A stretch of DNA of 64,000 nt from an uncultured Methylophilaceae bacterium. GTDB taxonomy: Bacteria > Pseudomonadota > Gammaproteobacteria > Burkholderiales > Methylophilaceae. The notes below the pieces were generated by a model. The model made no database searches and had not been told where the DNA came from. It was given only the letters and a program-made list of their open reading frames with translations. This document shows, piece by piece, positions 1-8,677 of the stretch; positions within the stretch are counted from its first letter, which is position 1, and every line of letters starts with the position of its first letter. Where the stretch lies: contig CAILHX010000028.1 of assembly GCA_903834185.1 (NCBI GenBank), positions 1 to 64,000 of the forward strand, in the 5' to 3' direction. The translations under genes and the position numbers were made by a program.

Positions 1-90
1 TACAACCCGAGGCGCCGACATGGTTACAGCAATCGGCTTTCTCCGGTAGAGTTCGAGAAGCAGTATTTCACGAGGCTTGAAACTGTCTAG
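1..90 (+). mobile_element. IS3-family transposase (OrfB), C-terminal end only
   Basis: The first thirty codons read in frame to a TAG stop and give the typical tail of an IS3-family DDE transposase: YNPRRRHG near the start followed by LSPVEFEKQ. This Y-N-x-x-R-R-H...SPxxFE signature lies just after the catalytic glutamate in that family. The rest of the gene lies outside the window. The insertion sequence sits against a TniQ-like reading frame that it interrupts. Family assignment is good; the exact IS group is not determined. Confidence 0.85.
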
Positions 91-108
91 TGCAGACGGG
101 TCGATTCA
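84..108 (+). repeat. Right terminal inverted repeat of the IS3-family element
   Basis: The segment overlapping the transposase stop ends in CGGGTCGATTCA; its reverse complement starts TGAATCGACCCG, resembling IS3-family ends that begin TGAAC(C)G-CCCC. The transposase stop lies inside the repeat, as is usual for these elements. The left repeat is outside the window, so the target duplication cannot be checked. Confidence 0.65.
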
Positions 109-990
109 GTAAGAGATGCCAAATTGCCGGAAGCATCTCCTGAGCTTATTGCCAGTGCGCTTGGGGTACAGTCAAAGCTGAACGAGGGATTGCTAATCGG
201 CTCATTCGATATTTCAGGATATGGGCGCGTGCATGCCCTGTCCTACTTCAATGTTCTTCACAGCCTGATGTACTCGCTTACTGATCCGGAACTGGCCAAA
301 TGGGCATCGACTCAATATCGGTCTGAACTACCTGATGACTTCAAAATCAGTAATCGGGATTTGTCTTTTACGGTAAATGCTATTGAGGAATTACCCACTT
401 ACGATATTGCAATGCTTCTATGCTTGGGCTCGATCATGATGCGTGACTGGCCGAACCGGTTCTTTGAATTAACAACCAAGAGAAAAATCGAGTGCCTCAC
501 AAAATCCGTGGTCGATAGTATGCCTTATTGGGCTGCGGTGACCGCTGGAGAACATCTGAGATCCAAAACATACCTCAACTCTAAGGAAGAAATAAACAAT
601 GCCAGAAAAGTCCTGCAGGCAAAGTTAGGACGTAAAGCTTCTCACAATGAACTTCAGATATTCATGGCAGACGGAATCGTTAAGAGCTTCTACAAATCAA
701 GCAAATTCAATAAAAAGGATATAAATAATGCCCCCCCTGAATTGAAATTGGTAAAACAAAAACGTAGAAGACCTCGCAAACAGATGGCTCCTGATCAAAT
801 TCGTAAATTAATCAATCTTTCTGCGGAGGATATCCAGAAAGGCTATGCATTGACTAGGGGTGAGAAGCAGGCGTTCCATATCGTTTTGGCACAGCTTGTC
901 CAGCAGTCCATCCACCGGGATTGGCTCATCTTCATCTTGCAGCGCGGCAATAACGCGATCGATGTCTCTCTGTTCCGGCTCGACGTGTAG
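109..990 (+). pseudogene. TniQ/TnsD-like transposon targeting protein, 5'-truncated fragment
   Basis: The open frame starts directly at the IS3 end; the in-frame stop upstream is the transposase stop, so the N-terminal zinc-finger part expected of TniQ is lost. The first usable start is TTG at 124. The remaining protein has features of a TniQ C-terminal region: Y-G-R-x-H...YFNVLHSLMYSL early and IMMRDWPNRFFEL (compare the WPxGF motif of the family), then a basic stretch KQKRRRPRK. From about position 808 the frame is simply the antisense of tnsA, so the last 55-60 codons are probably a read-through artefact of a rearrangement junction. TniQ proteins choose the target site of Tn7-like transposons. 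Family call is moderate; being broken is well supported. Confidence 0.55.
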
Positions 991-1410
991 GTATTCGCGC
1001 AGAAACTTGAGGTTCTTCAGGCGGAGAGGACGGATTTCTTCTTCTGTGACTATGCGAAATTTCCACTCGCGATTATTCGCATAGGCTTTTGCTACCTTGA
1101 ACTTGGGAGCATACTTATCCTTGTGTTTTTGCAGATCCGAGGTATGTTTGATCTCGGCCAGAACGGGTTGGCGGGCCTTTGCATCGGAAGCGTAATTGAT
1201 GAGGATATCCGGTACGTAAGGCTTGACGCCTTTTTTGAAGGGGATTTTGACGGGCTGTTCTTCGAAGGTTTCGACCGCTTCGTCAAACTCCAGAAGGATC
1301 ATGTAATCGCGTTCGAGGAGGGATTCAAATCCCAGCATCCGGTCGTTTTTGCGGCTGGAAAATGAACCGGTGACCCCCAGGTAATTTTTGGGTATTTTCC
1401 TGACGGGCAT
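808..1410 (-). pseudogene. tnsA: TnsA-like transposon endonuclease, C-terminally truncated
   Basis: The 200-aa product opens MPVRKIPKNYLGVTG and FESLLERDYM, characteristic of TnsA subunits of Tn7-like heteromeric transposases, which cut the 5' strands at transposon ends. The PD-(D/E)xK-type active site looks intact: E in ESLLERD (near residue 31), D in YVPDILI (near residue 68) and the AEIKH motif (near residue 86). Relatives usually carry another 15-20 residues after the segment ending ILRRKI, so the 3' end appears cut. The next expected gene, tnsB, is missing; instead a TniQ fragment on the other strand runs into it. It is almost certainly a remnant, although the nuclease fold itself could still be made. 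Confidence 0.75.
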
Positions 1411-1485
1411 GCCATGCTCCGAACACGATAATAACCAGTATCATATACTTATAGAAGTTGACTATACAAGCTCATCTTCTTATAT

Positions 1486-1611
1486 GATAAGTCTCATAAT
1501 CTTGTATCAGAATAAGGGCAATAATGAGGGATTTGTCTCATGAACTTCTATTGGATGTCAGTTTAATTGATTGATCCGCTCAGTATAAATTAGACCTCAT
1601 TATAAGAAACA
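1486..1611. repeat. Candidate Tn7-like transposon end with spaced TnsB-type repeats
   Basis: Upstream of tnsA lie two clear direct copies of a 21-bp unit at 1486-1506 and 1530-1550 (16 of 21 positions equal; core GTCTCAT(A/G)A(T/A)CTT). A weaker third copy in the same orientation is at about 1589-1610 (core ACCTCATTAT), and a fragment lies near 1467-1485. Read inward from 1611 on the minus strand the sequence begins TGTTTCTTATAATGAGG, which fits the 5'-TGT end rule of Tn7-like elements. The following bases GTAAC (1612-1616) would be one half of a 5-bp target duplication. tnsA placed just inside the end is the normal Tn7 layout. Boundary and site calls are inference. Confidence 0.45.
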
Positions 1612-1705
1612 GTAACATAGGGCTTTTGTATATCTTGGGGAAGTCAGTTCTGTACGCCCCATAACCACGGTATGAATATTCAACCATTAGTTATAATTAA
1701 CCATC
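1612..1705. other. AT-rich spacer upstream of the HIT gene
   Basis: This short AT-rich stretch lies between the candidate transposon end and the HIT gene. It presumably holds the HIT promoter. I see no clear promoter hexamers and no Shine-Dalgarno sequence before the HIT start. Confidence 0.3.
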
Positions 1706-2116
1706 ATGGCGACAATGGCTTGTGAACTTTGTGACGGTAATGACGAAGACGTTATGTGGCGTGATGATTTTTGCCGCGTGGTATTGGTAAGTGATGTTGT
1801 TTACCCCGGTTTTTGTCGGGTGATCCTGCATCGGCATGTGAAAGAGATGACCGACTTGAGCGTTGCCGAGCGCAACCGTTTAATGACTGTGGTATTTGCA
1901 GTAGAACGAGTGGTACGGGAAGTGGTTCAACCACAAAAAATCAATCTTGCCAGCCTTGGTAATGTTGTGCCGCATGTGCACTGGCATGTGATTCCGCGGT
2001 TTACAGATGACCAGACCTTTCCTAACCCCATTTGGGGAGCAGCCAAGCGAGGCTCAATGACACGTATGGTCGATCTTGCAAAATTGCGCAGTAAAGTGAT
2101 TGCCGCTTTAAGTTAG
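1706..2116 (+). CDS. HIT family nucleotide hydrolase
   Basis: A 136-aa histidine-triad protein. The triad HVHWH is at residues 90-94, preceded by NLASLGNVVPH, as in HIT nucleotide hydrolases/transferases that act on nucleoside phosphoramidates or dinucleoside polyphosphates. A CxxC pair (Cys6, Cys9) begins the protein, as in the subgroup with a small N-terminal metal or cysteine motif. The start at 1706 has no strong ribosome site; Met4 is an alternative. The 3' end overlaps the convergent ferredoxin gene by 4 bp. It is the first chromosomal gene after the mobile remnant. The exact substrate is unknown. Confidence 0.85.
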   Translation: MATMACELCDGNDEDVMWRDDFCRVVLVSDVVYPGFCRVILHRHVKEMTDLSVAERNRLMTVVFAVERVVREVVQPQKINLASLGNVVPHVHWHVIPRFTDDQTFPNPIWGAAKRGSMTRMVDLAKLRSKVIAALS

Positions 2117-2421
2117 ATCTTCAGCCGTTCTACCACTTTGTCGTTCTTCAGGTGCGATTCGATGATTTCGTCCACATCCTCCTGATCAACATAGGTGTAC
2201 CAGACAGCCTCCGGATAGACGACCAGCACCGGCCCTTCCGCACAACGGTCAAGGCATCCGGCACGGTTCACTCTGACCTTGCCCTTGCCATTCAGATTCA
2301 TGGCTTTAACCTTTCGCTTGGTGGCGTCGAACACTGCACTCGCGTCATGGTCGCTGCAACATGCAGCGCCGTCTTCGCGCTCATTTAGACAAAAAAATAG
2401 GTGGTGCTTGTAATAGCTCAT
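2113..2421 (-). CDS. Thioredoxin-like [2Fe-2S] ferredoxin
   Basis: A 102-aa protein of the thioredoxin-fold 2Fe-2S ferredoxin family (related to the 24-kDa subunit of complex I). It has Cys11 in FFCLNERE, Cys21/Cys22, and the GCLDRCAEGP signature with Cys56 and Cys60, followed by VVYPEAVWY. The family carries electrons in the cytoplasm, but its partner here is unknown. It lies downstream of the TonB-domain gene on the same strand, 68 bp away. It overlaps the convergent HIT gene tail-to-tail by 4 bp. Confidence 0.85.
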   Translation of the reverse strand: MSYYKHHLFFCLNEREDGAACCSDHDASAVFDATKRKVKAMNLNGKGKVRVNRAGCLDRCAEGPVLVVYPEAVWYTYVDQEDVDEIIESHLKNDKVVERLKI

Positions 2422-2489
2422 AGTCCCTTAGTAACGCATAATAATTTAGTAGCTGATAATAACTGATCGGATTTTTTTTCTTGATACCC

Positions 2490-3446
2490 TTATTTGCTTG
2501 AAAGCGTTTCTTCGCGGGTAAACGTCCATGTGCGCGTAATCTCAAGTATGTCGGTATCACTGCGCATATCGGGAGGGAAAGCAGCATAGGGAGCGCCCAA
2601 CTCGACGATGCGACGTGCAGCATCATCAAGGATCTTGTAACCCGAGCTTTTCCCGATATCCAGCTTTTCTATGCTGCCATCGGCTCGCAGTGAAACGGTC
2701 ATAATCAAGCTGCCGTAAATCTTTTGTGTCTTTGCTTCTTCAGGAAAATTCAGGCTACCGATATTTTCCACCTTTTGACTCCACGACTCTACATAAAGCG
2801 CGAAACGATAACCCTTGGCATTGACTCCGTATACCTTACGCACCGGACGTTTTTGATACTCCTCTACTTCTCTTGCCAGTTCGGCTTCCTCATGCCGTAT
2901 TTCACCACTCAGCGCATGCGACACCGCATCGTGTGCGTTGAATTGCGAGTTATTCACATTGCTTGCCTCTTTTACTGCTGGCGCTGCACTGGTTTGCTCT
3001 AGCGGCTTACTATTGAGCTGGGTGATAACCTGTTCCACCTGCTTCTCGATTTCCTTTACCTGTTGTTCGGTATGCTTGACTTCCTCAACAATCTTGTTTG
3101 CGTGCTTGCTGGCCTGCCGATTTTCCATGTCCTGTCTGGGTGCAGGTTTAAGCGCCATGATCAAAGACGGTTGCGTTGGCAATGGCGTTTTCATGCGTTT
3201 ATCAGCGTCGGTATCTCCACCTCGATCCAGGTTGTTTTGTGCCAGCACTTGCGCCTGCACAGGTTCAGATTCAGTTTTAGCGTTGACCAGCACAACTTCC
3301 AATGGCGGTAATTTATCCACGAGGTGACTGAGGCGGCCAGGATCCAGTGGACTGAATTTGAGCCCCAACAAAACTGCAACATGCAGCAGGAGGGATACCC
3401 CGAGCATCATGCCCAGGAGATTTTGACGTTGAATAGCCTGTTTCAA
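2490..3446 (-). CDS. TonB C-terminal domain protein (energy transducer)
   Basis: A 318-aa inner-membrane-anchored protein. Residues about 11-30 form one hydrophobic helix; a long middle section (about 100-210) is polar and charged with a coiled-coil-like stretch EEVKHTEQQVKEIEKQV; residues about 215-318 match a TonB C-terminal domain (YGSLIMTVSLRADGSI, then DDAARRIVELGAPYAAFP). TonB-type proteins pass proton-motive-force energy to outer-membrane receptors. There is no obvious proline-rich rod, and no exbB/exbD lie beside it, so it may be a TonB paralogue rather than the main TonB. The start is TTG, overlapping the mpl stop as TTGA, which suggests translational coupling. Confidence 0.75.
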   Translation of the reverse strand: MKQAIQRQNLLGMMLGVSLLLHVAVLLGLKFSPLDPGRLSHLVDKLPPLEVVLVNAKTESEPVQAQVLAQNNLDRGGDTDADKRMKTPLPTQPSLIMALKPAPRQDMENRQASKHANKIVEEVKHTEQQVKEIEKQVEQVITQLNSKPLEQTSAAPAVKEASNVNNSQFNAHDAVSHALSGEIRHEEAELAREVEEYQKRPVRKVYGVNAKGYRFALYVESWSQKVENIGSLNFPEEAKTQKIYGSLIMTVSLRADGSIEKLDIGKSSGYKILDDAARRIVELGAPYAAFPPDMRSDTDILEITRTWTFTREETLSSK

Positions 3447-4783
3447 GCCGCCAGTCTCGCCAACAGTTTTTCGTGTATGCTACCGAATCCGCCATTGCTC
3501 ATCACCAGAACATGATCTCCGCGCTGCGCCTGTTGAGCAATAGACTCTATCATCGTGTCCAAATTATCATAGCTAGTGGCAGTTTTTCCCAATGGTTTCA
3601 GTGTTGCTGCAGCATCCCAGCCAAGATTGGCGGCATAACAAAAGGTCAGGTCAGCTTGCTTTAGGCTATCCGGCAATAGATCCTTGATGGCACCCAGCTT
3701 CATCGTATTAGAACGCGGCTCAAGCACGGCAAGGATACGCTGATTACCAACTTTGGCGCGTAATCCGTCTATGGTGGTAGCGATGGCTGTCGGGTGGTGG
3801 GCAAAATCGTCATATACGCTAATGCCATTCACAGAGCCTCTCAACTCCATACGACGTTTGACATTCTGAAATTTGCTTAGCGCCTCAATGCCAACAGCCG
3901 GCTTCACCCCGACATGGCGGGCCGCTGCAATCGCCGCAAGCGCATTCATGCGGTTATGTTCACCGAGCAGATCCCAGTGCAAACGACCTTGAGATTGCTG
4001 ATTAAGCATTATATTGCAACTGCCGTCATGCTCAATTTCCAGCGCCTGCCAGTCAGTACCAAAACGTTCCACAGGCGTCCAGCATCCGCGTTGCAACACC
4101 CGATCCAGATTTGCATCCTGACCGTTGCTGACGATCAACCCTTTTGCCGGCACAGTTCGCACAAAGTGATGAAATTGCGTCTCAATCGCTGCAAGATCGG
4201 CGAATATGTCTGCATGATCGAACTCTAGATTGTTCAGAATCGCTGTACGCGGATGATAATGTACGAACTTGGAACGCTTGTCGAAAAAAGCGGTGTCATA
4301 TTCATCCGCCTCGATGACAAAAAATGGAGTTTCGCCCAAGCGCGCTGAAATACCGAAGTTTTGCGGCACGCCGCCGATTAAAAACCCCGGCTGCATCCCG
4401 GCGTACTCTAATATCCAAGCCAGCATGGAACTGGTCGTCGTCTTGCCGTGAGTTCCTGCGACTGCCAATACCCATTTGTCCTGCAATACATTTTCTGCCA
4501 GCCATTGCGGGCCCGAAATGTAAGGCAAGCCACGATTGAGTATCTCTTCCATCAGCGGATTGCCGCGCGACACAACATTACCGATCACGAAAACATCCGC
4601 ACCTATATCGGCCTGACCGGGTGCAAAGCCCTCTGTCAGCGCGATGCCTTGCGCCTCAAGCTGTGCGCTCATCGGCGGATAGACGTTGGTATCGCAGCCG
4701 GTTACCTGGTGACCGGCTGATTTTGCCAGCACCGCGATACCGCCCATAAAAGTGCCACAAATACCGAGAATATGGATATGCAT
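3443..4783 (-). CDS. mpl: UDP-N-acetylmuramate:L-Ala-gamma-D-Glu-meso-DAP ligase (Mpl)
   Basis: A 446-aa Mur-ligase family enzyme that recycles cell-wall tripeptide by joining it to UDP-MurNAc in the cytoplasm. The N-terminus MHIHILGICGTFMGG is typical of Mpl; the ATP-binding loop GTHGKTTT is at residues 110-117; VIEADEYDTAFFDKRSKF and the C-terminal domain block FAHHPTA and LEPRSNT are family signatures. Length matches Mpl. It is the first gene of a leftward unit with the TonB-domain gene (4-nt overlap) and perhaps the ferredoxin. The 227-bp gap to the divergent GGDEF gene must hold its promoter. Confidence 0.95.
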   Translation of the reverse strand: MHIHILGICGTFMGGIAVLAKSAGHQVTGCDTNVYPPMSAQLEAQGIALTEGFAPGQADIGADVFVIGNVVSRGNPLMEEILNRGLPYISGPQWLAENVLQDKWVLAVAGTHGKTTTSSMLAWILEYAGMQPGFLIGGVPQNFGISARLGETPFFVIEADEYDTAFFDKRSKFVHYHPRTAILNNLEFDHADIFADLAAIETQFHHFVRTVPAKGLIVSNGQDANLDRVLQRGCWTPVERFGTDWQALEIEHDGSCNIMLNQQSQGRLHWDLLGEHNRMNALAAIAAARHVGVKPAVGIEALSKFQNVKRRMELRGSVNGISVYDDFAHHPTAIATTIDGLRAKVGNQRILAVLEPRSNTMKLGAIKDLLPDSLKQADLTFCYAANLGWDAAATLKPLGKTATSYDNLDTMIESIAQQAQRGDHVLVMSNGGFGSIHEKLLARLAA

Positions 4784-4897
4784 AAAGGCCGCTCATCGAA
4801 AAATTAAAAGGGCAAAGCGAAAAATTGGGTCAGAACCGCCTTCTACCCGAGTGATGCAAAAAATGCCAGATCATAAAAATGATGATGTGGGCAATGG

Positions 4898-4926
4898 TTG
4901 AGCGATTTCTCATATTAGTGCATAGT
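4898..4926 (+). promoter_or_regulatory. Weak candidate promoter of the GGDEF-EAL-HDOD gene
   Basis: TTGAGC at 4898-4903 and CATAGT at 4921-4926 are 17 bp apart, giving partial matches to sigma70 -35 and -10 boxes. The rest of the 4784-5010 gap shows no further structure I can support. There is no clear Shine-Dalgarno before the start at 5011. Confidence 0.25.
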
Positions 4927-5010
4927 GAGGTCAACTTTGCTGCAATTGCGTTATGATAGAGGAGTTTAAGAGCTTCGGACAATCTAACAGTTGAACTTTA
5001 TTAAAAGTCT

Positions 5011-7365
5011 ATGAGTAATATCGTCAAAAATGCACGGAGCGCACTCCTCATCATGAATGAGCGAGGGCTTGCGCCTACGCCGCAGAATTACGCAAAGATC
5101 TACTATGAAGTCAGCGGGGAACAACCGCCTAGCGCGATTGTGTTATCTGGCTCCGATAAGGTAGACAAGCCAGATACAGATATTGAGAAGCAGAATGCCC
5201 AGGAAATCATCAAAAACAACCGCAAGCTGGCCGAGTATCTGGGAGAGCTGACAGCCAGCGTTGCTACCAACACTGGCGACCTCACTGATAAACTGCAGCA
5301 GCAGCATGAAGGTATTTTGAAATTCATGGTAGACATCCAGTCATCCGGTGACAAACTTCATGTAGCCGAGTTATTGCAACCTATTCTGACGCTGATGGAT
5401 GCCGCAAGAAGTTCGGTCAAGGCCTCACACACCGAACTGGAAAGCACGCGAGAAGCTCTCAATGGAGTGAGTACCGAGCTCACCGAAACCAAACAGCAGA
5501 TGTTGATAGATCCATTAACCGGCGCACGCAATCGCCAGAACATGGAACACAATCTTAATCGGGAATTAACGCGCGCAAAACGGCGGCGGACAAAAGCATC
5601 TGTCGCGATGCTGGATATAGATCACTTCAAAAGCATCAATGACAGTCACGGCCATGACATAGGTGACACCGTGCTTGCTCATTTTGCCGATACCGCAATG
5701 AAATCCATACGCGAGTCAGATACGCTATTCCGTTATGGTGGGGAAGAGTTTTTGTTGCTGATGCCACAGGCCGATCGCGAATCCGGCGTGAAGATCATCG
5801 AAAAATTACATCAGAGAATCGCAGCCACACCTACAGAAAACCGCGACAAAAACAACGAGCCTATACCTATCACCTTTAGCGCAGGCGTTGCCGAACTCAC
5901 TAGAACAGACGATGTGCAGTCTATTGTTAAGCGTGCCGATGCAGCGCTGTACCAGGCTAAAAAACGTGGGCGTAACCGCACTGTGACCGATTTACAGCTG
6001 GAAGATGAAACTGACGTCTCAATGCCCGCATCAGAAGCAAAAGCCGATCCTATGCCAACACCTGCCCCAGCTTTGGAAAAAGCTGCTCCGGCAACTGTTG
6101 AAGCAGATGAAGAAGAGATCGATCAACCCCAGATCAACATCGAATTATTGTATTTGGGACGTGTTCCAGTGTTATTACCGGATCAATCACTCAATGGCTA
6201 CTCATTGTCCCTTTATGCCAGCAATCTCGGTAATACTTCAAGGGTAAATCTGGGAGATATGGCCAGAGTAATCAATGACGTCGGCGCAGAACGTGTATTG
6301 AACGACCACTTTGGTTTTATACCGGTTGCCATGAAAGATTTGATGAGCAGCCAGGTGGCCGCCTTGGTCGGTGCCAACCGAATGGTATTAGAGCTGGATG
6401 ATGTGAGCAATCTGTCGGATCGTAATATTTCGCGTCTGATCGAGATCAAGGCGAGAGGCTTCAAACTGGGGCTGAAAGATTACTTTCAGGCGCCTGTGAA
6501 TGATTCACTATTGCGCATGATAGACTTCGCCAAGATAGATGTACAAACAGTCTCCAAGCTGGAGGCTATCAAGGCTTTGCGCAGATTGCGTTCAACCAAC
6601 CACACGGTGGCAATTGCCAGAAACGTGGAATCGCCAAGGATGTTTGAGACCTGCCGTGCGCTGGAATTCGGCTTGATGGAAGGGTTTTTCTTTGCCCATC
6701 CTGAGGCCGCAGCCAGAGGCAATGCCAACCCGGATCAGGCAGCCTTGCTTGTGGTCATGGGTCAGTTGCTCACTGATGTAGAGTTGCCGCGGATAGAACA
6801 TACGTTCCACGGACGCACCGAACTGGTCACCAACCTGCTGTCTCTGGTTAACTCTGCCGGGATGGGATTGGCACGCACCATAGATTCGCTACAGCAGGCT
6901 TTGGTCATTCTCGGACGCCGTCAGCTCATGCGCTGGGTACAGGTGTTGCTGTATAAACATAGCGATCTGAAATCCGCCAAAGTGCTGATGCAAATGGCGA
7001 CTGTTCGTGCCAAATTAATGGATGGCTTATGTGCAATCCACCCGGATGCAGACAAGCGCCATGAGCCCTATCGTGATCGTGCATTTAGCGTAGGAATTTT
7101 GTCGCTAACCGATGTATTGCTGGGGATAAATCTGGAAGAAGTCCTGGAGCAGATCGGCCTGGAAGATGATGTTAAGCAGGCGCTATTATCACACCATGGC
7201 TTTTTGGGCGACCTGCTGGTGCTGGCCGAAAAAATGGAGCAATCCAAGTTTGAGGAAGCGGAAGCAATGCTAAAAAAGATAGGCACATCCAGCAAAGACC
7301 TCAACCGCACCCAAAGAGAAACCTTGCGCTGGGTACATGACCTTGGCAGGTCATCCGACCAGTAA
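5011..7365 (+). CDS. GGDEF - degenerate EAL - HDOD fusion protein
   Basis: A 784-aa cytoplasmic protein with no membrane segment. Residues 1-160 are a helical N-terminal region with an APTPQNYAKIYYEV motif. Residues about 165-325 form a GGDEF domain with an intact GGEEF active site (243-247) and the inhibitory RxxD site RESD (234-237), so diguanylate cyclase activity is plausible. After an Ala/Pro/Glu-rich linker, residues about 375-590 resemble a YuxH-type EAL domain whose catalytic signature is lost (YSLSLYAS where relatives have YELLFR). Residues about 595-784 form an HDOD domain. The C-terminal 400 residues parallel the next gene over their full length, which suggests duplication with gain or loss of the GGDEF half. 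Likely role: cyclic-di-GMP output or signal integration. Confidence 0.85.
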   Translation: MSNIVKNARSALLIMNERGLAPTPQNYAKIYYEVSGEQPPSAIVLSGSDKVDKPDTDIEKQNAQEIIKNNRKLAEYLGELTASVATNTGDLTDKLQQQHEGILKFMVDIQSSGDKLHVAELLQPILTLMDAARSSVKASHTELESTREALNGVSTELTETKQQMLIDPLTGARNRQNMEHNLNRELTRAKRRRTKASVAMLDIDHFKSINDSHGHDIGDTVLAHFADTAMKSIRESDTLFRYGGEEFLLLMPQADRESGVKIIEKLHQRIAATPTENRDKNNEPIPITFSAGVAELTRTDDVQSIVKRADAALYQAKKRGRNRTVTDLQLEDETDVSMPASEAKADPMPTPAPALEKAAPATVEADEEEIDQPQINIELLYLGRVPVLLPDQSLNGYSLSLYASNLGNTSRVNLGDMARVINDVGAERVLNDHFGFIPVAMKDLMSSQVAALVGANRMVLELDDVSNLSDRNISRLIEIKARGFKLGLKDYFQAPVNDSLLRMIDFAKIDVQTVSKLEAIKALRRLRSTNHTVAIARNVESPRMFETCRALEFGLMEGFFFAHPEAAARGNANPDQAALLVVMGQLLTDVELPRIEHTFHGRTELVTNLLSLVNSAGMGLARTIDSLQQALVILGRRQLMRWVQVLLYKHSDLKSAKVLMQMATVRAKLMDGLCAIHPDADKRHEPYRDRAFSVGILSLTDVLLGINLEEVLEQIGLEDDVKQALLSHHGFLGDLLVLAEKMEQSKFEEAEAMLKKIGTSSKDLNRTQRETLRWVHDLGRSSDQ

Positions 7366-7412
7366 TGCTTGAACTAACTTAATACTCTCAACGAAGCCGA
7401 AGAATTATAAAA

Positions 7413-8660
7413 ATGAGTCACCAACCAACAGAAATTTTCCTAGGGCGGCAACCAATACTAGATGCTCATCTGGATACTTTTGCCTACGAATTGCTGTTTC
7501 GCTCCGGACAACATTTGACCGCTGGCGTAACGGATGATTTACTCGCCTCAGCCACGGTTATTATTAACACTATCAGTGAACTTGGCCTGGACAGCGTTCT
7601 GGAAAACCATGCCGGATTCATTAATGTCTCGCGATCACTATTGATGGGTGACGTGCTGGAGTTGTTACCACACAATCGTATCGTCATAGAGTTGCTGGAA
7701 ACGATAGAGATTGATGACGAGGTCATAGAGCGATGCCGTCAGCTCAAAGCCCAGGGGTTCCGTTTGGCACTGGATGACTTTGAGTACACTCCTGTATATG
7801 ACGCATTATTCCCTATCGTTGATATCATCAAATTCGATGTCATGCTCTCCACCCGCGATGACATTACCAAGACTTTAAATATTCTCAAACGCTGGCCGCA
7901 CCTCAAAATGCTCGCTGAGAAAGTAGAAACCCAAGAAGAGTTTGATTACTTTAAAGCGTTGAATTTCAGCCTCTATCAAGGTTATTTCTTTGCCAAGCCT
8001 TCAGTATTGTCCACCAAAAAAAGCAATCCTAACCAAATCACCCTGCTACGTGCGCTGGGTCTGATCATGAGTGACGCAGAAGTAGAAGAGATCGAACGTC
8101 CATTCAAGGAAAGTCCAGACCTGATGCTGGGATTGTTACGCCTGGTTAATTCAGTCGGCATGGGCTTGACGCGCAAGATAGGTACTTTGCATCAAGCCCT
8201 GGTCATCCTTGGCCGACAGCAATTACAACGCTGGGTGCAATTGTTGATGTACGCCAAAAGTGGCAACATGGCAGCCGGCCCTTTGATGCAGATGGCGGCG
8301 GTTCGGGCAAAAACCATGGAACTGCTATGCCAACATCATGTGAATAAGGTTTACGCTTCTCAGGAAGCAACCGATCACGCTTTTATGACTGGCATCCTGT
8401 CGCTGGTGGATGCTGCCTTGGGTGTCGATATCAACGAAATCGTTGAACAGTTGGGTCTGATAGATGAAGTAAAGCTGGCAATTCTTAAGCGTGAAGGATT
8501 TCTCGGCAAATTATTATTGTTGGTAGAAAAGTGCGAAAATGAAGAGTTTGATGATGTGGCTGTATTATTAAAAGAGTTGCAAATCAGCCCTGCTGAACTC
8601 AGTGACGCAGAACTGGCGGCTATGCAATGGGCTGGCAATCTGCGCAAAGAAGCCAACTGA
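7413..8660 (+). CDS. EAL-HDOD (YuxH-type) signalling protein
   Basis: A 415-aa protein with an N-terminal degenerate EAL domain ([18 protein letters not shown] at residues 25-30) and a C-terminal HDOD domain from about residue 200 ([34 protein letters not shown]). Proteins of this layout are usually thought to act as non-catalytic cyclic-di-GMP or protein-interaction regulators, since most EAL metal ligands are missing. It follows the GGDEF-EAL-HDOD gene by 47 bp on the same strand, and the two are clearly paralogous across EAL and HDOD. They are probably co-transcribed. metH starts 17 bp after it. Confidence 0.85.
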   Translation: MSHQPTEIFLGRQPILDAHLDTFAYELLFRSGQHLTAGVTDDLLASATVIINTISELGLDSVLENHAGFINVSRSLLMGDVLELLPHNRIVIELLETIEIDDEVIERCRQLKAQGFRLALDDFEYTPVYDALFPIVDIIKFDVMLSTRDDITKTLNILKRWPHLKMLAEKVETQEEFDYFKALNFSLYQGYFFAKPSVLSTKKSNPNQITLLRALGLIMSDAEVEEIERPFKESPDLMLGLLRLVNSVGMGLTRKIGTLHQALVILGRQQLQRWVQLLMYAKSGNMAAGPLMQMAAVRAKTMELLCQHHVNKVYASQEATDHAFMTGILSLVDAALGVDINEIVEQLGLIDEVKLAILKREGFLGKLLLLVEKCENEEFDDVAVLLKELQISPAELSDAELAAMQWAGNLRKEAN

Positions 8661-8677
8661 ACACACGAAACGAAGTG

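Noticed and set aside
808-990. C-terminal 60 codons of the TniQ-like frame as real TniQ sequence
   Set aside because: They are the exact complement of the conserved tnsA 3' coding region, so they are read-through after a rearrangement.
1-1611. CRISPR-associated transposon (type I-F or V-K)
   Set aside because: No cas gene and no CRISPR repeat are visible; only TnsA and a TniQ fragment remain, which alone do not indicate guide-RNA targeting.
8661-8677. Cobalamin riboswitch before metH
   Set aside because: Only 17 bp separate metH from the preceding gene, too short for the aptamer, and no B12-box was seen in the 3' end of that gene.
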